Assembly (NCBI GenBank): GCA_028023455.1
Contig: JAQFVV010012499.1
Location: forward strand, 2,924,584 to 2,988,583
Length of the DNA stretch: 64,000 nucleotides
Direction of reading: 5' to 3'
Source: Epiperipatus broadwayi
Lineage: Eukaryota > Onychophora > Udeonychophora > Euonychophora > Peripatidae
Shown here: in pieces, positions 12,023-24,270 of the stretch
How positions within the stretch are numbered: the stretch's first letter is position 1
Layout: each line of letters begins with the position of its first letter
Translations under genes and position numbers: made by a program
The notes under the pieces: model-generated
Database searches by the model: none
Seen by the model: the letters and a program-made list of their open reading frames with translations, nothing else
What the model was told of the DNA's origin: nothing

Positions 12023-14535
12023 AGCACAGCATGCAACATATATATATATATGCATATTAGTAAGGTACTAACATATACACGCAAGTAAAACGTGTAGTCT
12101 TAAAATATTATGTTTCAATTATATACATTAAAAAAACTTTTTACATTAAAGTGCTATAAAAACTGTCTTCTTTAATAATGTACTAAAATGTTCTTTTAAA
12201 GGCTTGATTAAAAGTGAGACTTTAATATAAATAAAAGCTGTAATAATGTTTCTTTTTTTTTTTTCACTCTCCAATATTATTAAATTTTTACCATAAATTT
12301 AAATATCGTTTTTACCATACTTTTAAAATATAATTATTTCTTCAGCATTTTCCTTTTGTACTGAGTAATAGTTAATTGAATTTGAGATTTCTGTAAATAA
12401 ATTAAAATCATTTTAAAGAGAGAAAAAAGGTTTTCTTTTTTTTCTGAGAGATGTGTTTCATTTTAGTACAAACATGAATTAATTTCACATACGTACAAAA
12501 AACTGAAATTTACTGAAAGCAAGGTTACTAAATTATTAGATATCAAGATAGAAACAATAAAAAATCGAATTCAATACCCACCCACCATACACAAAGGGCA
12601 ATGAAAGAAATGCCATTCCAAATACTGGATCAGGAGATTTTGAGTATTTTTCCCCCTTATTTCATTATCTAGGTAAGAATAATATGGTTATTTGATTTGG
12701 CTATAGATTGACTACAAGACAAAAAAGTCTAAGTTTAATTATAACCAATAAAAATACAAGAACTATGGATTCAAATCAATACCAACATTCAATCTATTTG
12801 TTTGTAGTTCTGTACTGAATTATTTTCATCAACTAGTTGAACACATAGGTTAATGTAACACTAAAATGTTTTGAATATTTTCTTCACCCTTCTTTAGCTA
12901 TGTTCACCAGTAATGGTACTAGCATAAAGATTTAACAAGTCACTTTTATATTATGAATACTGAATTCAAGTGATTTTTAACCAACTAAGTTATTCTTACA
13001 AAAACAACAGATAGTAAAAATTTTATATATTTGTCTATGAGACTCCTACGGATTTCTCCATTTTATAAAGCAAAATTAATGTGTTTTCCAAACATTATGA
13101 CTTATTATTTGCTATTATCATAATTTTCTTCTTTTTATTTTTTCACTCTGTTCAATATTCCTGTGTTCATTGATGCATGCACGATCTGCTTCTTTAGACA
13201 CATCTATATTTTCATTTCTAATCATTCATTTCTATTCTTTTAATCATTTTTGATGAAGTGGCTAGCTTCAATGCTATATATTCTTCCAAATTTACATGAC
13301 ATTTCATAGATGTTTTTTTCATATTTCAACATTTTAAAATTTGTAGAGGTTAAGATTTCTTATGGTCTGATATGAGTTTGAAAAGCTGTAGTCTGATATG
13401 GATTTGGAAAGCTGCTCTTATGTTGTAGTGACTGTAGATTATTTTTGGCTAGTCTGACATCCTGGTTATCTTATCTGACATCCCAAATAATGCAGTGATA
13501 TCCTATAGTACTTTTTTGTTTCTTTTTGTTGCCTATTTTATAGTTTTCTTAATGATAGTTATGTGATAATCATTCTTCATGAAAGTTTGTTATAGACTGG
13601 ACTCTAATTTTTCTAAATTGTTGGCTTCTGAACAAACTTTTGTTGTTTCATAGCTTTTATCATGATTAATTATATAAGCGAAGTATTTCCTCATGAATAT
13701 GGATTTTCCATAAACGGTAATTCTGATTTTATTATGAAATGAGTCTTATCATAAAATATTTAACAATGCATTGTTGTACTTGCTTTATTCTATTGTAAAT
13801 CTGACTGAAGGAAATGAGTTGCTTTCAGTGTGTGTGTGTGTGTTCAGAATGTTTGTAATAATAATTAAATTAATAGCAAAATCAGATATTTTTGTGGAAA
13901 TAAAATAATATTTCTGGCTGTAATCTAAATTCTTATAAACAAATGTTTCTAATCAAGAGTGACCATTATAAACCTATAGCTACATCTTAATTTTGTTTGA
14001 CAAATTATATGTTGTATTAAAAATATATTGTTCTTATGCATAATGTTAAGACTTCCATTACAGTATCAAAAGGATAAATCTTTTTCTCACAATAGACAAT
14101 ACTTTATTTCTGAGAACATTTGTAAATAAAACTTTGTATTCATAACTTCTAAGATGGCAGTTTTTTCCTATGTCTACATTTTTGATTAACTATTTATTAC
14201 AAGCCTTAAAATCTTTTACAATGAATTCTGTCTTATATGCCAAGAAATTAAAAAATTTGAAAATCATGTAAAACATATGTTCAATTAGAAAAATACAAAA
14301 TTACACCATTAGTCAACTTATTATTAATCTTTCCCTTGTTAAAACACCTGTAGAGGTCACTACTATCACATTTTATGTGCATATTATCGAGGTTATAGCC
14401 TCAGTAAATATTACTTACATAATCAATGTGCATTTAATAAATTTATAATTACAACTTTAAATAAAAATAGAAAAATCAGAAGAAACTTTATATACAAATA
14501 TTAAAAGTCAACTAGCTATTACATTTCACAGAATA
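12023..14535. other. Unassigned A+T-rich DNA
   Basis: No gene or known element was recognised in 2.5 kb. Minor features are a TA run at 12039-12050, a diverged tandem duplication of about 26 bp around 13360-13415 (units share GTCTGATATG), and a (GT)n run at 13830-13842. The minus strand around 13100-13300 has weak coding-like composition but no identifiable motif. Confidence 0.45.
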
Positions 14536-14543
14536 GTCTAATC

Positions 14544-17124
14544 CAGGGGTTTGCACACTTTTGAGATGGAAGAGCCAAATTTGACACTCACGACAATTTA
14601 AAAATTATTTGAGAGCCAGGAATATATTTTTACAAATATGGAATATTTAAAGAAATATTATAACAAATTATAATATTAATTACATCTTTATTAAAAGTAG
14701 ATTAAATCACATGGAAAATTTCTAGCATTGGTTGTAATCAGTGTGAACAATAAGCTTGCATTTCTTTAGAAAGTTTCTGTATGTCTAGTTGGTAACTAGT
14801 AGTTTTTAATTTAAGGCATGATTCCAAGTTGGCATCAGTAAGTTGGTTCCTTAATTTACATTTAATAAAATTCATGTTAGAAAATGAATGTTCACATAAA
14901 TATGTAGATCCAAAAATACTGAGAATACCAATTGCAAATTTTTTCAACATGATATGAATCTGGAAGACTATTCCAAGTAGTAAAAATCATAGATTCTGCC
15001 TTCTGTAGGTTTTTTATAGCACTCTGCTGATTCTGTGAAAGCAGACTTCATTTTTCTTTTTCCAATTCTTCCACTTCAATACCAAGACAAAAAAAAAATT
15101 GGAGCTCCATAAATCTTTGCTTGTCAAATCCAGAAAATGTACTTCAAAATTACCCACATTAATATTTCGTGGTGAAAAATTTAATTCTCTCATATTGCAT
15201 TAAGAGGATTCATACTAAAAGCGAGAATTGCTTTATCATTTTTAAACTCCTGAAACCTTTGAAGATTTTCTCATGTTTAAAATTGTTTTAAAATAATTTT
15301 TATTAATGAGGGCATTGTTTTCTTGACAATATTGAGACAAGTTTGGGAAATAAACTAAAGGTTCTCTCTCTAAATCTTCAGCAAATGGAATCAATTTCTT
15401 TTCAAACAAAATTTCTTCTATGATTGAAAAAGCAGTATATTCCTTATCTTGTAATTTACAATTGAGCTGATTCAGTTGTATTGTAACATCCACCATGAAG
15501 TACAATTTTTTCAACTACTGATCTTCTGTTAATTCTAAACATTGAACACTCTTGTTGTAGGCGAGAAATAGTTTGATTTCATTTATGCAAAATGCAAAAA
15601 GTTTTAACATGTTGCCTCTGGAAACCCACTGAATCCTGTTATGATAAAGATCTGAATACTCACTCTCCATTTCACATAGCAACTCTTTAAATTGTTTATG
15701 GTTAAGTCCTCTTGCCACAATAAAATCAATAATGTTAATTATCAAATCGATTTCTTCTGGAAATGCTTGTGCACAAAATGCTTCCTGGTAAAGAATACAA
15801 TGGAAAGTAATCCCTTCATGATTGACATTTTCTTTTAAAATCAAAACAAACCCTTTTTCAAACCCATCATACTTTTTGCACCATCAGTTACAAATGACAC
15901 AATTTTATCAAGTATTATATGGGTTTTTTTTTCATGCATTCAATGATAGCATTTGCTATGTCCTCTTCTTGCATTTGGCCCTTGAATGGTAATAATCCTA
16001 AAAGTTCTCTTGGACTTTCAGATAATATATACCACGTGTAAAGTGAAATCCAGGCTGTGTCCTTGATGTCGCAAAATTCATCCTCTGCTTATGTCCTCGA
16101 CTTGTTGGTTGGCTACATTTAAAGCCATTTTAACTGTCCTATCTGCTATTCTGGCAGATAATGAGATAATTGCATATTTTTAATTTTATTTAAAATCTGT
16201 TTGTTTTAAAATCACAAAAAAGTTCTTCAGATACTTTAACAAAACAACATTTCATGTACTCACTATCTGTGAATGGTTTTCCTCTCTGAGCGATTTCCTG
16301 ACTTATCACAAAGCTTGCAATAATAGCATTATTGGCAGACTATCTCCAATAATCAAATAGAGAATTTGATTTTTCAATACTTTTCTGAAGTTCTTCAATT
16401 GCTCTTTTTCTTGTATCATTGACAGGATATTTGATGGAAAATGCGGCATGTTTTGTTGTGAAGCAAATTAGACTTTTTGTTTTGCGCCAATGTTTTTTGG
16501 CAAATAAGACTGATTGGAAGGTCCTCCAAGTTCATGATAAATGTGAAAGATTCAGTCCATTCAGTTTTAAAATCATGATGCTCATCTAATGTTCTTCTTA
16601 GTCTTTTGTTTGTAGTTCATAGTCATGTTGAAAAACATTTTAAACATTCTATTTTATCTAACACAAAATATTTACGTTTGCACATCTACAAAAAAAATTA
16701 TTATATGTTCCTCTTCTAGATTTTGCATATTCACATTCCATCATTGCAAATAACTTGTCCACTAGAGGGCAACTGTGTGCTCACTTAATAGTTATGAAGT
16801 TTTGCTTATAAAATAAATAAAAGCATGATTATATTAATAAAATCTTTTTAAAATTTTATAAACTGAAACTAGGATAGTTTTCTTTTCAATTTTACTACAA
16901 AGTAAGGGGCCTATATTTCCTAGGTTTGTCCTGGTTTTATTTTTATCTCTTACGACTTTCTTTATTTCGTATTTGCAATGTTTTTGTTGTTTTTTTTTGA
17001 ATATGTGTTTCGATTAGGCCTTGTGAAAAAATATAGACATTAATAACAATATATATATATATATGTATACACACACACACAAAGAACTACATATGGCCTG
17101 TGAGCCATAGTTTGCCAACCTCTG
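14544..17124 (-). mobile_element. Dead hAT DNA transposon with TIRs and 8 bp target-site duplication
   Basis: The left end CAGGGGTTTGCACAC (14544-14558) is the imperfect inverse of the right end GTTTGCCAACCTCTG (17110-17124). The flanking 8-mers GTCTAATC (14536-14543) and GTCTAGTT (17125-17132) match at six of eight positions, as expected for the 8 bp target duplication of hAT elements. The 2.58 kb body carries a broken transposase on the minus strand. Length, ends and coding content agree, so the element is nearly full length but inactive. It belongs to the animal hAT group whose relatives are annotated as ZBED or GTF2IRD2-like proteins. Confidence 0.92.
14720..16600 (-). pseudogene. hAT transposase, broken by stops and frameshifts
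   Basis: From the N-terminal side, minus-strand pieces near 16350-16450 read as K-Y-P-V-N-D-T-R-K-R-A-I-E-E-L. A piece near 16200-16320 contains QEIAQRGKPFTDSEYMK. The frames at 15515-15844 and 15242-15514 are contiguous parts of the catalytic and insertion region, with the stretches QAFPEEIDLIINIIDFI and SEYSDLYHNRIQWVSRGNML. The frame at 14738-14950 is the C-terminal dimerisation domain, with FGSTYLCEHSFSNMN. This order matches transposase-derived proteins of the GTF2IRD2/EPM2AIP1/ZBED5 type. Stops and frameshifts separate each piece, so no full protein can be made. In an active relative it would cut and paste the element through its terminal repeats. Confidence 0.9.
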
Positions 17125-17132
17125 GTCTAGTT

Positions 17133-19062
17133 GTTTGGAGCATCATGTTAAATTCATTTTTTTTTAAGAATCTAAGTCATTAATTCAATTCCTATTCAAG
17201 ATTGTCATTAGAAGCAAGAAGTATTAGAAAAAAAGAAAAATAGTACTAAAAGTCACCCTAACTCATTATTTAATCAATAAAACAAAAACAGCATTCCATT
17301 TTTCTGCCACTAGTGTAAGCTAAAACACTCAATGATTACCAGATGCATATAGGTCTTATTCTTGTTATATGAACTCTAATACTTATATCAGTTTCTAACA
17401 CACACTTTCAAGAAACAGGATTATGAGATCCAAATTAGAAGAAAAACTAGATTAGTAGAAATAATGAAGAGATAGTTAAAAGTATTGACATTGAAGTACC
17501 TATATCAAAAAGGGTTAAACTTTATTCCAATAAAAACATATTATAAATGTAGTAGTTAAGAGTTTTACATGTTTATTCAATACTAACCTAGTAATAAATT
17601 ATATATTATTTCAACTGTTTTTTGTGTGGCGATTATTATTTTATAAATAAACATGAGATGGCGAGCAAGTCATTCACATGAAACCAGGAAACCAATATGG
17701 GAGTATAATACAAAACATAATATCTATTATGTAGACATCTATCTGGTTCCCTATGGAATTAGGTAAATGGAACTAAGGTTGTGAATCACTTTTAATGTCC
17801 ACACACATAATTATGTAATTTTTTATTAACTTACTCATGACAATAGCTTTTTTTTGAAGTTATATATTTAAACTATGGCATGTGCTTAATAATAATCCAG
17901 CCAGACTTACAATATATGTTGATATATTTATTGTGTAAGTTGTTTATTCCTAGATTCAATTGATGTTTAAGAACAAAAGTGTTGACCATAATATTTTAAC
18001 CAGATAAAGAGATGCAAAATTTCTCACATCTTTAAAATAAATTAAAAGGTCAATATTCTCTATTATATAACGTAATTTGTTATTAATAATTAAATATATT
18101 CCTAAGTCAAGAATGTGAAGAACTGAAGAAACTGCCCAATAAATGAACTTTATAAATTCCAACTTTTGAGTTGTAATTTATTGTTTTTTTATTATTACTA
18201 TATTTGTCATGTACATTATTACAAGAGTTTTATTTAAATTATTTATATCGTAAAAGAGTATAAATATGAGCACATTCCATTAGATTTAATAATTTATTAT
18301 TTATAATATGAAACCTTAGTATCATTGCTAAATATTTTAATAATTCAATTCAAATATTTAATGGTAGCTCTCATAAAACTTGTTGTTTGGTTACAAATAA
18401 TATAAATAGTTGTGTAAAAGATAATTATAAGCCAACAATAAAGTAGCATTCAATAACAACTTATTTGATATTATATTTCTAAATATCAAAGTTAAAAGTT
18501 AATATTGTTTAAATTATAAAGTAATTTCATGCTAACTTATAGTGATAGTTTAATATATAGATTTTAAAATTTGTCATGAGATTGTGAATAGATTAAAATT
18601 TCAAATAAAGTAAAGTTTATGCATGAGTGTATGTGTATGTTAGATATTAGCATTTTTCCATTTAATGGCTGGATCTCTTTTGAAATGTCATTATCATCAA
18701 ATGTGATAATGTTGACTAGGATGTGAAGAAAACACTAATGGTGTTATTTCATTGTATATCACCTAGCAAGAATGTCATTCCAAAAATATGAAATTACTAT
18801 AAAAGTACTAATGTAATATAGATCTATTTGGTAGAAGCATAGACAAACATACTTGTAATGAACAATGTATAAATATTGTTATGTAGGAAATCAGAAAAAA
18901 AAAGTTAAAGAAGCACCTTTTTTAAGATTGATCATGTTGAATGTGAGTGCTTCTCACAAATTAATGCATAAATTACAAGAGACTGTGACATCAGACAACT
19001 TTCTTCATAGCACAGTCTATTTGAAGATATGAATCTCCTATTGTTTATATTCTATTCAAATT
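17133..19062. other. Unassigned A+T-rich DNA
   Basis: No coding or repeat signal was recognised in this 1.9 kb. The frame at 17956-18162 has no known motif. Partial copies of the 19 kb repeat may begin slightly before 19063 but could not be delimited. Confidence 0.45.
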
Positions 19063-19085
19063 CTCAGCACGAAATGCATCTTGGG
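19063..19085 (+). ncRNA. Hammerhead remnant 1 (3' half only)
   Basis: The 3' strand of helix II (AGCAC), GAAA (19071-19074), the minimal helix III plus AUC triplet (19075-19080) and the 3' side of helix I (TTGGG) are present. The upstream CTGATGA half is missing, so this copy is truncated. Confidence 0.75.
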
Positions 19086-19442
19086 GATTATTTGTCTCTT
19101 ATTGTATCTTTATTTATATAAAATTATTTATGAAATAAAAAAGAATGGAGAAATATGGAAGTTGTCTAATCTATAAAAAAGCATAGGAGAAAGAGAAACA
19201 TAAATAGTCATGTGTGGGTGCTGAAAATCAGATATATTAATCTTTAACTTGGATTAAAGTTTATATCTCTGCTAGAGAAAATCTCTAGTTTAATAAATGA
19301 TTAGTAATAATCATTACGTGTTTATCAAAAAGTTGATAACGTAAAAGTTGGGAGTGGAGTAAATTGACGCTTGAAAATAAAAATGAGACAATTTGCTCTA
19401 CATAAATGTTCTTCATGTAATAAAGATATATATATAAGAGAT

Positions 19443-19500
19443 GATGACCTGGCCCAAGTGATGAATGCTGGCTCAAAACGAAATGCATCTTGGTGTTATT
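19443..19500 (+). ncRNA. Hammerhead remnant 2 (mutated core and helix II)
   Basis: Helix I is preserved: CCAA (19454-19457) pairs with TTGG, and after a bulge GATGAC (19443-19448) pairs with GTTATT (19495-19500). The core GAAA (19480-19483) and AUC cleavage triplet are intact. The first core strand reads GTGATGA (19458-19464, C to G), and the 3' strand of helix II reads AAAAC where AGCAC is expected. It is probably inactive. Confidence 0.8.
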
Positions 19501-19795
19501 TGTCTTTTATTGTATCTTTATTTATATGAAATTATGTCTAATCTATAATAAAAAAAAGGATATTGCGCATGGGAAAAAGAGAAACGTAAATAGCCATGTG
19601 TGTGTGCTGAAAATCAGATATATTAATCTTTAACTTATATTAAAGTTTATATCTCTGCTAGAGAAAATCTCTAGTTTAATAAATGATTAGTAATAATCAT
19701 TTTTACGTGTTTATCAAAAAATTGATAACGTAAAAGTTGGGAGTGGAGTGCTCTACGTAAATACTCTTCATGTAATAAAGATATATATGAGAGTA

Positions 19796-19855
19796 GATGA
19801 CCTGGCCCAACTGATGAATGCCGACTCAGCACAAAATGTATCTTGATGGTTATTT
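19796..19855 (+). ncRNA. Hammerhead remnant 3 (GAAA mutated to AAAA)
   Basis: CTGATGA (19811-19817) is intact. Helix II retains three central pairs (ATGCC with AGCAC). The second core strand reads AAAA (19833-19836) instead of GAAA, losing an essential G. The UC triplet at 19841-19842 and helix I (CCCAA with TTGAT, plus an upper GATGAC/GTTATT stem) remain. It is probably inactive, but damaged at different positions from copies 1 and 2. Confidence 0.8.
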
Positions 19856-19945
19856 GTCTTTTATTGTATCTTTATTTATATAAAATTATTTATGAAATAA
19901 AAAAGAATGGAAAAATATGGAAGTTGTCTAATCTATATATAAAAA

Positions 19946-21052
19946 AAATTGAATACAGTAATTGAAAAATTTCAACAATTATTCATGCTAGAACAAAAAA
20001 TCCATTTGATCATCAATGATTCTACCATTTCATGTCACAGTGTCATGAATTTTGATGTTTGCTATTATGGATTATGAAAATATATAAATTCTACATAAAA
20101 TCTGTCACACACATATTGTATAAACATAAAGCCATTTACATTTCCACACTGGTTAATTATTACTATTTATTAAGTAAATTAGTTAGAAATTAAAATTAAA
20201 ATTTATTTCAAAGAATATAGTTTCTCGAAATCAAATAAAATAATATCTAACGAATGATTAAACTTAAGACTTTGTAAATAAAAAAAATGAATTTAATTTT
20301 ATTTTGAAATAGTAAAGTAATAAGTCAATATTTGTTATTTTTAAAGAGATTAAGAAAGGAAAATAAAATAAGGAATAAACATTGAACTATAAATATTGTA
20401 TTATTTTCTCTTATATTTGTTAGGTCATTATTAATATTAAAAAAAATATTTTAATTATTAACATTTTTTGTTGGTTAGTTTCTTATTGTCAAAAGTTCCT
20501 ACATTGATCAAGAGAGTGAGGAAAGATACTTCTGTAGAATTCAGATCCCTCATTGTGAAAAAAGAATGAAGCACAATGATAGTTATTCACTTGATATTAA
20601 TCCAAGAAAAATAGATACAAGCTATTTTATTTTACTTTACTTTATGATGTATTAATCAACTTAATGTAGATTATTTAGATAGAGAACTTAAATTTTGAAT
20701 GATACGAAAGTGATTATTTGACTTAGATTATTCTGAGTTTTATAGACTTATTGGCCCTCAATTACAATTGATTATATAATACTTATATCTCCATGTATAA
20801 TTTGAGAGTCTCAAATTGCTTTGCTTATTCATCTGAGAAAGCAAGTATCTTCTTACCATCACAGCAACTTGATATATTAGCATACTCTTCTTTTGTTATT
20901 CGATCATCCTACACAATATTTATTCATTCATTATTCTTGAGAGTATGTCAGAATGGTAAAATGTGTAGCATTAAATCTTCAATGCTATTGCATTTTCCAT
21001 TTCCATTCTGTAAATAAGTATTTATTTTATATAGCGCTATGTTTATAATTGT
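19946..21052. other. Unassigned A+T-rich DNA
   Basis: No gene or recognised element. The frame at 20793-21017 has no known motif. Confidence 0.45.
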
Positions 21053-21247
21053 AATACATTAAAGATCAGCCTTTTCTAGCTATTGTGCATGCGCTTTTTA
21101 CGAATGTTAATAATAAATGAATACAGTGGATTCATTTTGTTCTTTCATAAATACTATATCTCATGTTGGAAATGAAAGTATTCATTTATTAATTACACTT
21201 GTAAAAAGCACATGCACAATAGCTTGAAAAGGCTGATCTTTAATGCA
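21053..21247. mobile_element. Palindromic MITE, family M, copy 1
   Basis: The arm at 21053-21124 (containing AAAGATCAGCCTTTTC) is the inverse of 21178-21247. The centre is about 50 bp, including TTTGTTCTTTCATAAATA. A second member with the same flanking TATAGYGCTATGTTT sequence and similar centre is at 27781-27995. It is non-coding. Confidence 0.8.
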
Positions 21248-22340
21248 TTTCCATTCTATATGTTATCACATGATAAAAAATATTTAGTTTCCCTAATTTC
21301 CAAAAATATATATTTTTGCATTAAAAGTATGGTAGATGACATATAGAAAATTTGATATATTTGTATATTTTTGTAAAAAAAAAAAAAATAAGTAGATAAA
21401 TATTGCAGTTTGTAATGTTATAATTGACTGTTTATTAGTCTGCATTCAGAATAGATTATATTTATCTGTTTAAAAAGGTTTATTTAAATTTCTTTGTATC
21501 AACAATTTCTATTTCTGTGGATAAGTTGCAATCTTTAATGTCTATATAAGTATATTGGATCATTAATAAAGATGGGATTCCACTTTTATTGTTAAAAGGC
21601 GGTTGCCTTGACAACAGTTTTAAATTGTTGATTGTTATTGATACTGGAATTGTTTAAATGTTGACTGTTTTTAAATATGTATTAATATATATATACACAT
21701 AAAAATCATATAGTTAAAAAAAAACAATTGGCTGCTTGTCAAACTTGTGGTAATGAAATATGAATTAATAAAAAATCATTTTCTATTATATCTGTCAACT
21801 GTCAGAAGATGAGAGTTTTAGAATTTTTCTATCTTTATTTATCCACTAGCTAGAAATAGTTAGGCACTTACTGATGGGTTATGGATGCTTTAGCTGAGTT
21901 GTTTATTGTTCAGCTACCCGGAAATAGAACTTTTTTTTTAAGTTATACCCAGCCCAAATTCAACTTCTGAGCTATGGTTAGATTAAAAAGATATACTATC
22001 ACTACACTATGAGATAATTTTAATGGCTATATACATATAAGCAAATAATAAATTTGACTTAATATATTAGTATGACTTAAAATAAAAATTAATTCTGCTT
22101 TTGACAAAAAAAGAATAACTGAGAAATATATATACATGCATGTATTGTAACGGTATATAAATATGTTGTTACATTAATTTAAATAAAAACTTTAAGTTCG
22201 CAAATAAAAATAAATTTATTAAAAGCTAAAATTAAAGAGTTGTTAAACATATATATTCGCATAGATGCAAAACTTTAAAAATATTTTTTTTAAAATAAAG
22301 AAAAAAAATAAGTATTTGAACCTACTTTTTTATAAAAAAG
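21248..22340. other. Unassigned A+T-rich DNA
   Basis: No gene recognised. Short TA and poly-A runs only. Confidence 0.45.
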
Positions 22341-24270
22341 TACAAGATCTAAAGATAAAATATTTCTGTAAATGGAAATGATTGTTTATTAATTATTGAA
22401 AAGCAAACTAGCCCTTGGGGCTCTTATATAATTAAAAGGTCAGAGGAAAGATATAGATAAGAGAATAAAAAAAATTAGCTTGACCAATGGAAGCACCAAG
22501 CCTCAGCTCGGACCCTAATGAAAATGATGGATTAGTGACGTTTTGTTCACTGAATCCAGAGGATGATTATAAAAGGAAAAATATTGAAATTAAAGAGAGT
22601 TCCAGACAGTTCCAGCTTGATTTTGTGAGAAGAGCAATAAGACACACTTAACACTCTCTCTCACTTATTTCAAATCAAATGACTGAAAAACAGGATTGAA
22701 CCAGCTAAGGCAGCCTCCGTATTGAGAACTACAGTATAAACAACAGACCGGTCTTCCAATGGGGACATCGCAGGAATTGCCACCAAAAACCATGACTCTT
22801 CTACTGTAAGCTATTGAACTGAACAATTTTAAAATTTAAAAGTAATTAAGAACTTTTGTCAAGATTTGACAAGTTTAATAAACAAGCTAAATCTAATTTT
22901 TGTAAAATGAACTATAATCTGACTTTTCCAAATCAATTATTGTTTAATTTTTTTTACATTTAAGTTTGCTAAAAATCATTTCCATTTTTTTTTATTAATA
23001 TTTATTGTAGAAATTATTAAATGCATTAAATTTAAGTTGGGCATAGACGCTTGCATAGATTCGTTTACGTTTAATTATGTTTTTGTTTTCATATATGATT
23101 AAAATATATAGATATTCGGTAAATAATGATATCTTACATTGAATATCTAAAATGTATTTATTCGGATGTCTTTTTAGTTATTGGTGTTAATGTGGCATCT
23201 TATGATGAATGCCATTGGGTTTCTAGTGAATTCCCTCTGCAATTACATCAATGACTTTATATTTTGATTATTTATGTTTATGTTGAAATGTTTTTGAGCG
23301 TGTAATCCATGTAGTCGATCTATACTCAACATTAAACAACAAACTTTTATAAAATCCATCTGGGCAATTTATATAAATGTTAAATTTAAGTCGGGCATGA
23401 ATGGCTATATAGATTTGTAAACTTATATTAATTAATTAGGGGAAGGTAATCTTAAGTTATTTGTTTCGTAGTTAAATTAAGTCAATGGATTGGATATATT
23501 GGTGTAATTAGTAGATATAATATGAGATCCGCTACGGGCAGGATTGATTTATACGCTGCATATCCCCTTGTTGCCTATGGAAGGGATAGTAAGACAAAAT
23601 GCAGTCCCTTCTTATGGAGTTTTTATGTTTATTGTTCTTCGTGCCGACAGATGCAGCATTCCTGTTTGGTTGAGAGTCAATATCTTCTCTAACCATACTG
23701 TTCAGATGTACATTCCTGACAGTATAGTATTTAGTGCTGTCGTATTTTCATGCTACATTGAATACATCAATGTATCAGATAGATTGATGCTGGTTTGACT
23801 GCGAACTTTTGGCCAAAGGTTAAATAAGGGATAGAATATTTTCTTTTCAAATACAATCTATGTAGTTTATTCATACTAGACAATCTTAAAATAAATATAA
23901 AATTCATCTGTGTGGATGATTTAAAATTTTAAAATAATAATTTAAATTAAAAGTTAATATTAAAAAAATAATAAATGTTATTCCTCAAATTTAAAATGAT
24001 TATATATGTGCATTAATAAATGTTGTTTGTGTGTTAATTACTGGCAGTGGCTTTTATTTTTTTATATTTAAGATATGAAATTAAACAAAGTTATATATTA
24101 TTATTTCTGCATCTCCACTGAGCTAGTGACTTGGGCTAATGGTCTAAATATAAAATAAAGTGGGATCTCTGCCTACTTTATAAATTTTCTAGGTTCAAAT
24201 GCCTAGATGGCGCCTTTGTAGTGCAGATACGGTAAGACTCATATTGTTCCGAACCGTTATAGTATAAACA
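22341..24270 (+). mobile_element. Dispersed element P, copy B (plus orientation)
   Basis: This copy is homologous along its length to the reverse complement of 1490-3176. It opens with an A+T-rich part and CTAGCCCTTGGGG. It then has a promoter-like TATAAAAG (22568-22575) followed by a less A+T-rich stretch to about 22800 and an AATAAA (22878-22883), a possible poly-A signal. The body continues with two diverged direct copies of an AAATTTAAGT-GGGCAT motif (about 23029 and 23382). The conserved distal part runs through GGTGTAATTAGTAG and ACTGCGAACTTTTGG to a tRNA-like B box, GGTTCAAATGCC (about 24192). The open frame at 23544-23798 is interrupted in copy A, so coding is doubtful. TATA and poly-A signals would suit an LTR, but clear TG...CA ends were not found. 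Confidence 0.7.
22568..22575 (+). promoter_or_regulatory. Putative TATA box of element P
   Basis: TATAAAAG lies about 65 bp upstream of a less A+T-rich stretch rich in CTCTCTC. The other copy keeps a degenerate TATAAAAA at the same place, with matching flanks (GTTCA-T-AATCCA upstream). A promoter role is inferred only. Confidence 0.4.

Larger units (their letters stand above)
19063..19945 (+). repeat. Tandem retrozyme-like repeat array (about 2.3 units)
   Basis: Three hammerhead-type cores punctuate direct repeats. Counted from predicted cut site to cut site, unit 1 is 19081-19489 (409 bp), unit 2 is 19490-19842 (353 bp), and a truncated third unit runs to about 19945. Units share long blocks, including TTGTATCTTTATTTATAT, a CTCTGCTAGAGAAAATCTCT hairpin region and TTGATAACGTAAAAGTTGGG. 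Two deletions in unit 2 explain the length difference. Unit size and tandem ribozyme spacing fit animal retrozymes, non-coding elements that are transcribed, self-cleaved and circularised. No protein is encoded; the frame at 19285-19488 is a chance frame. Confidence 0.85.

Noticed and set aside
22480-22830. Possible host exon or promoter (less A+T-rich, TATAAAAG, CTGTAAG donor-like site)
   Set aside because: The same segment recurs in inverted orientation at 2640-3140, so it belongs to a dispersed repeat.
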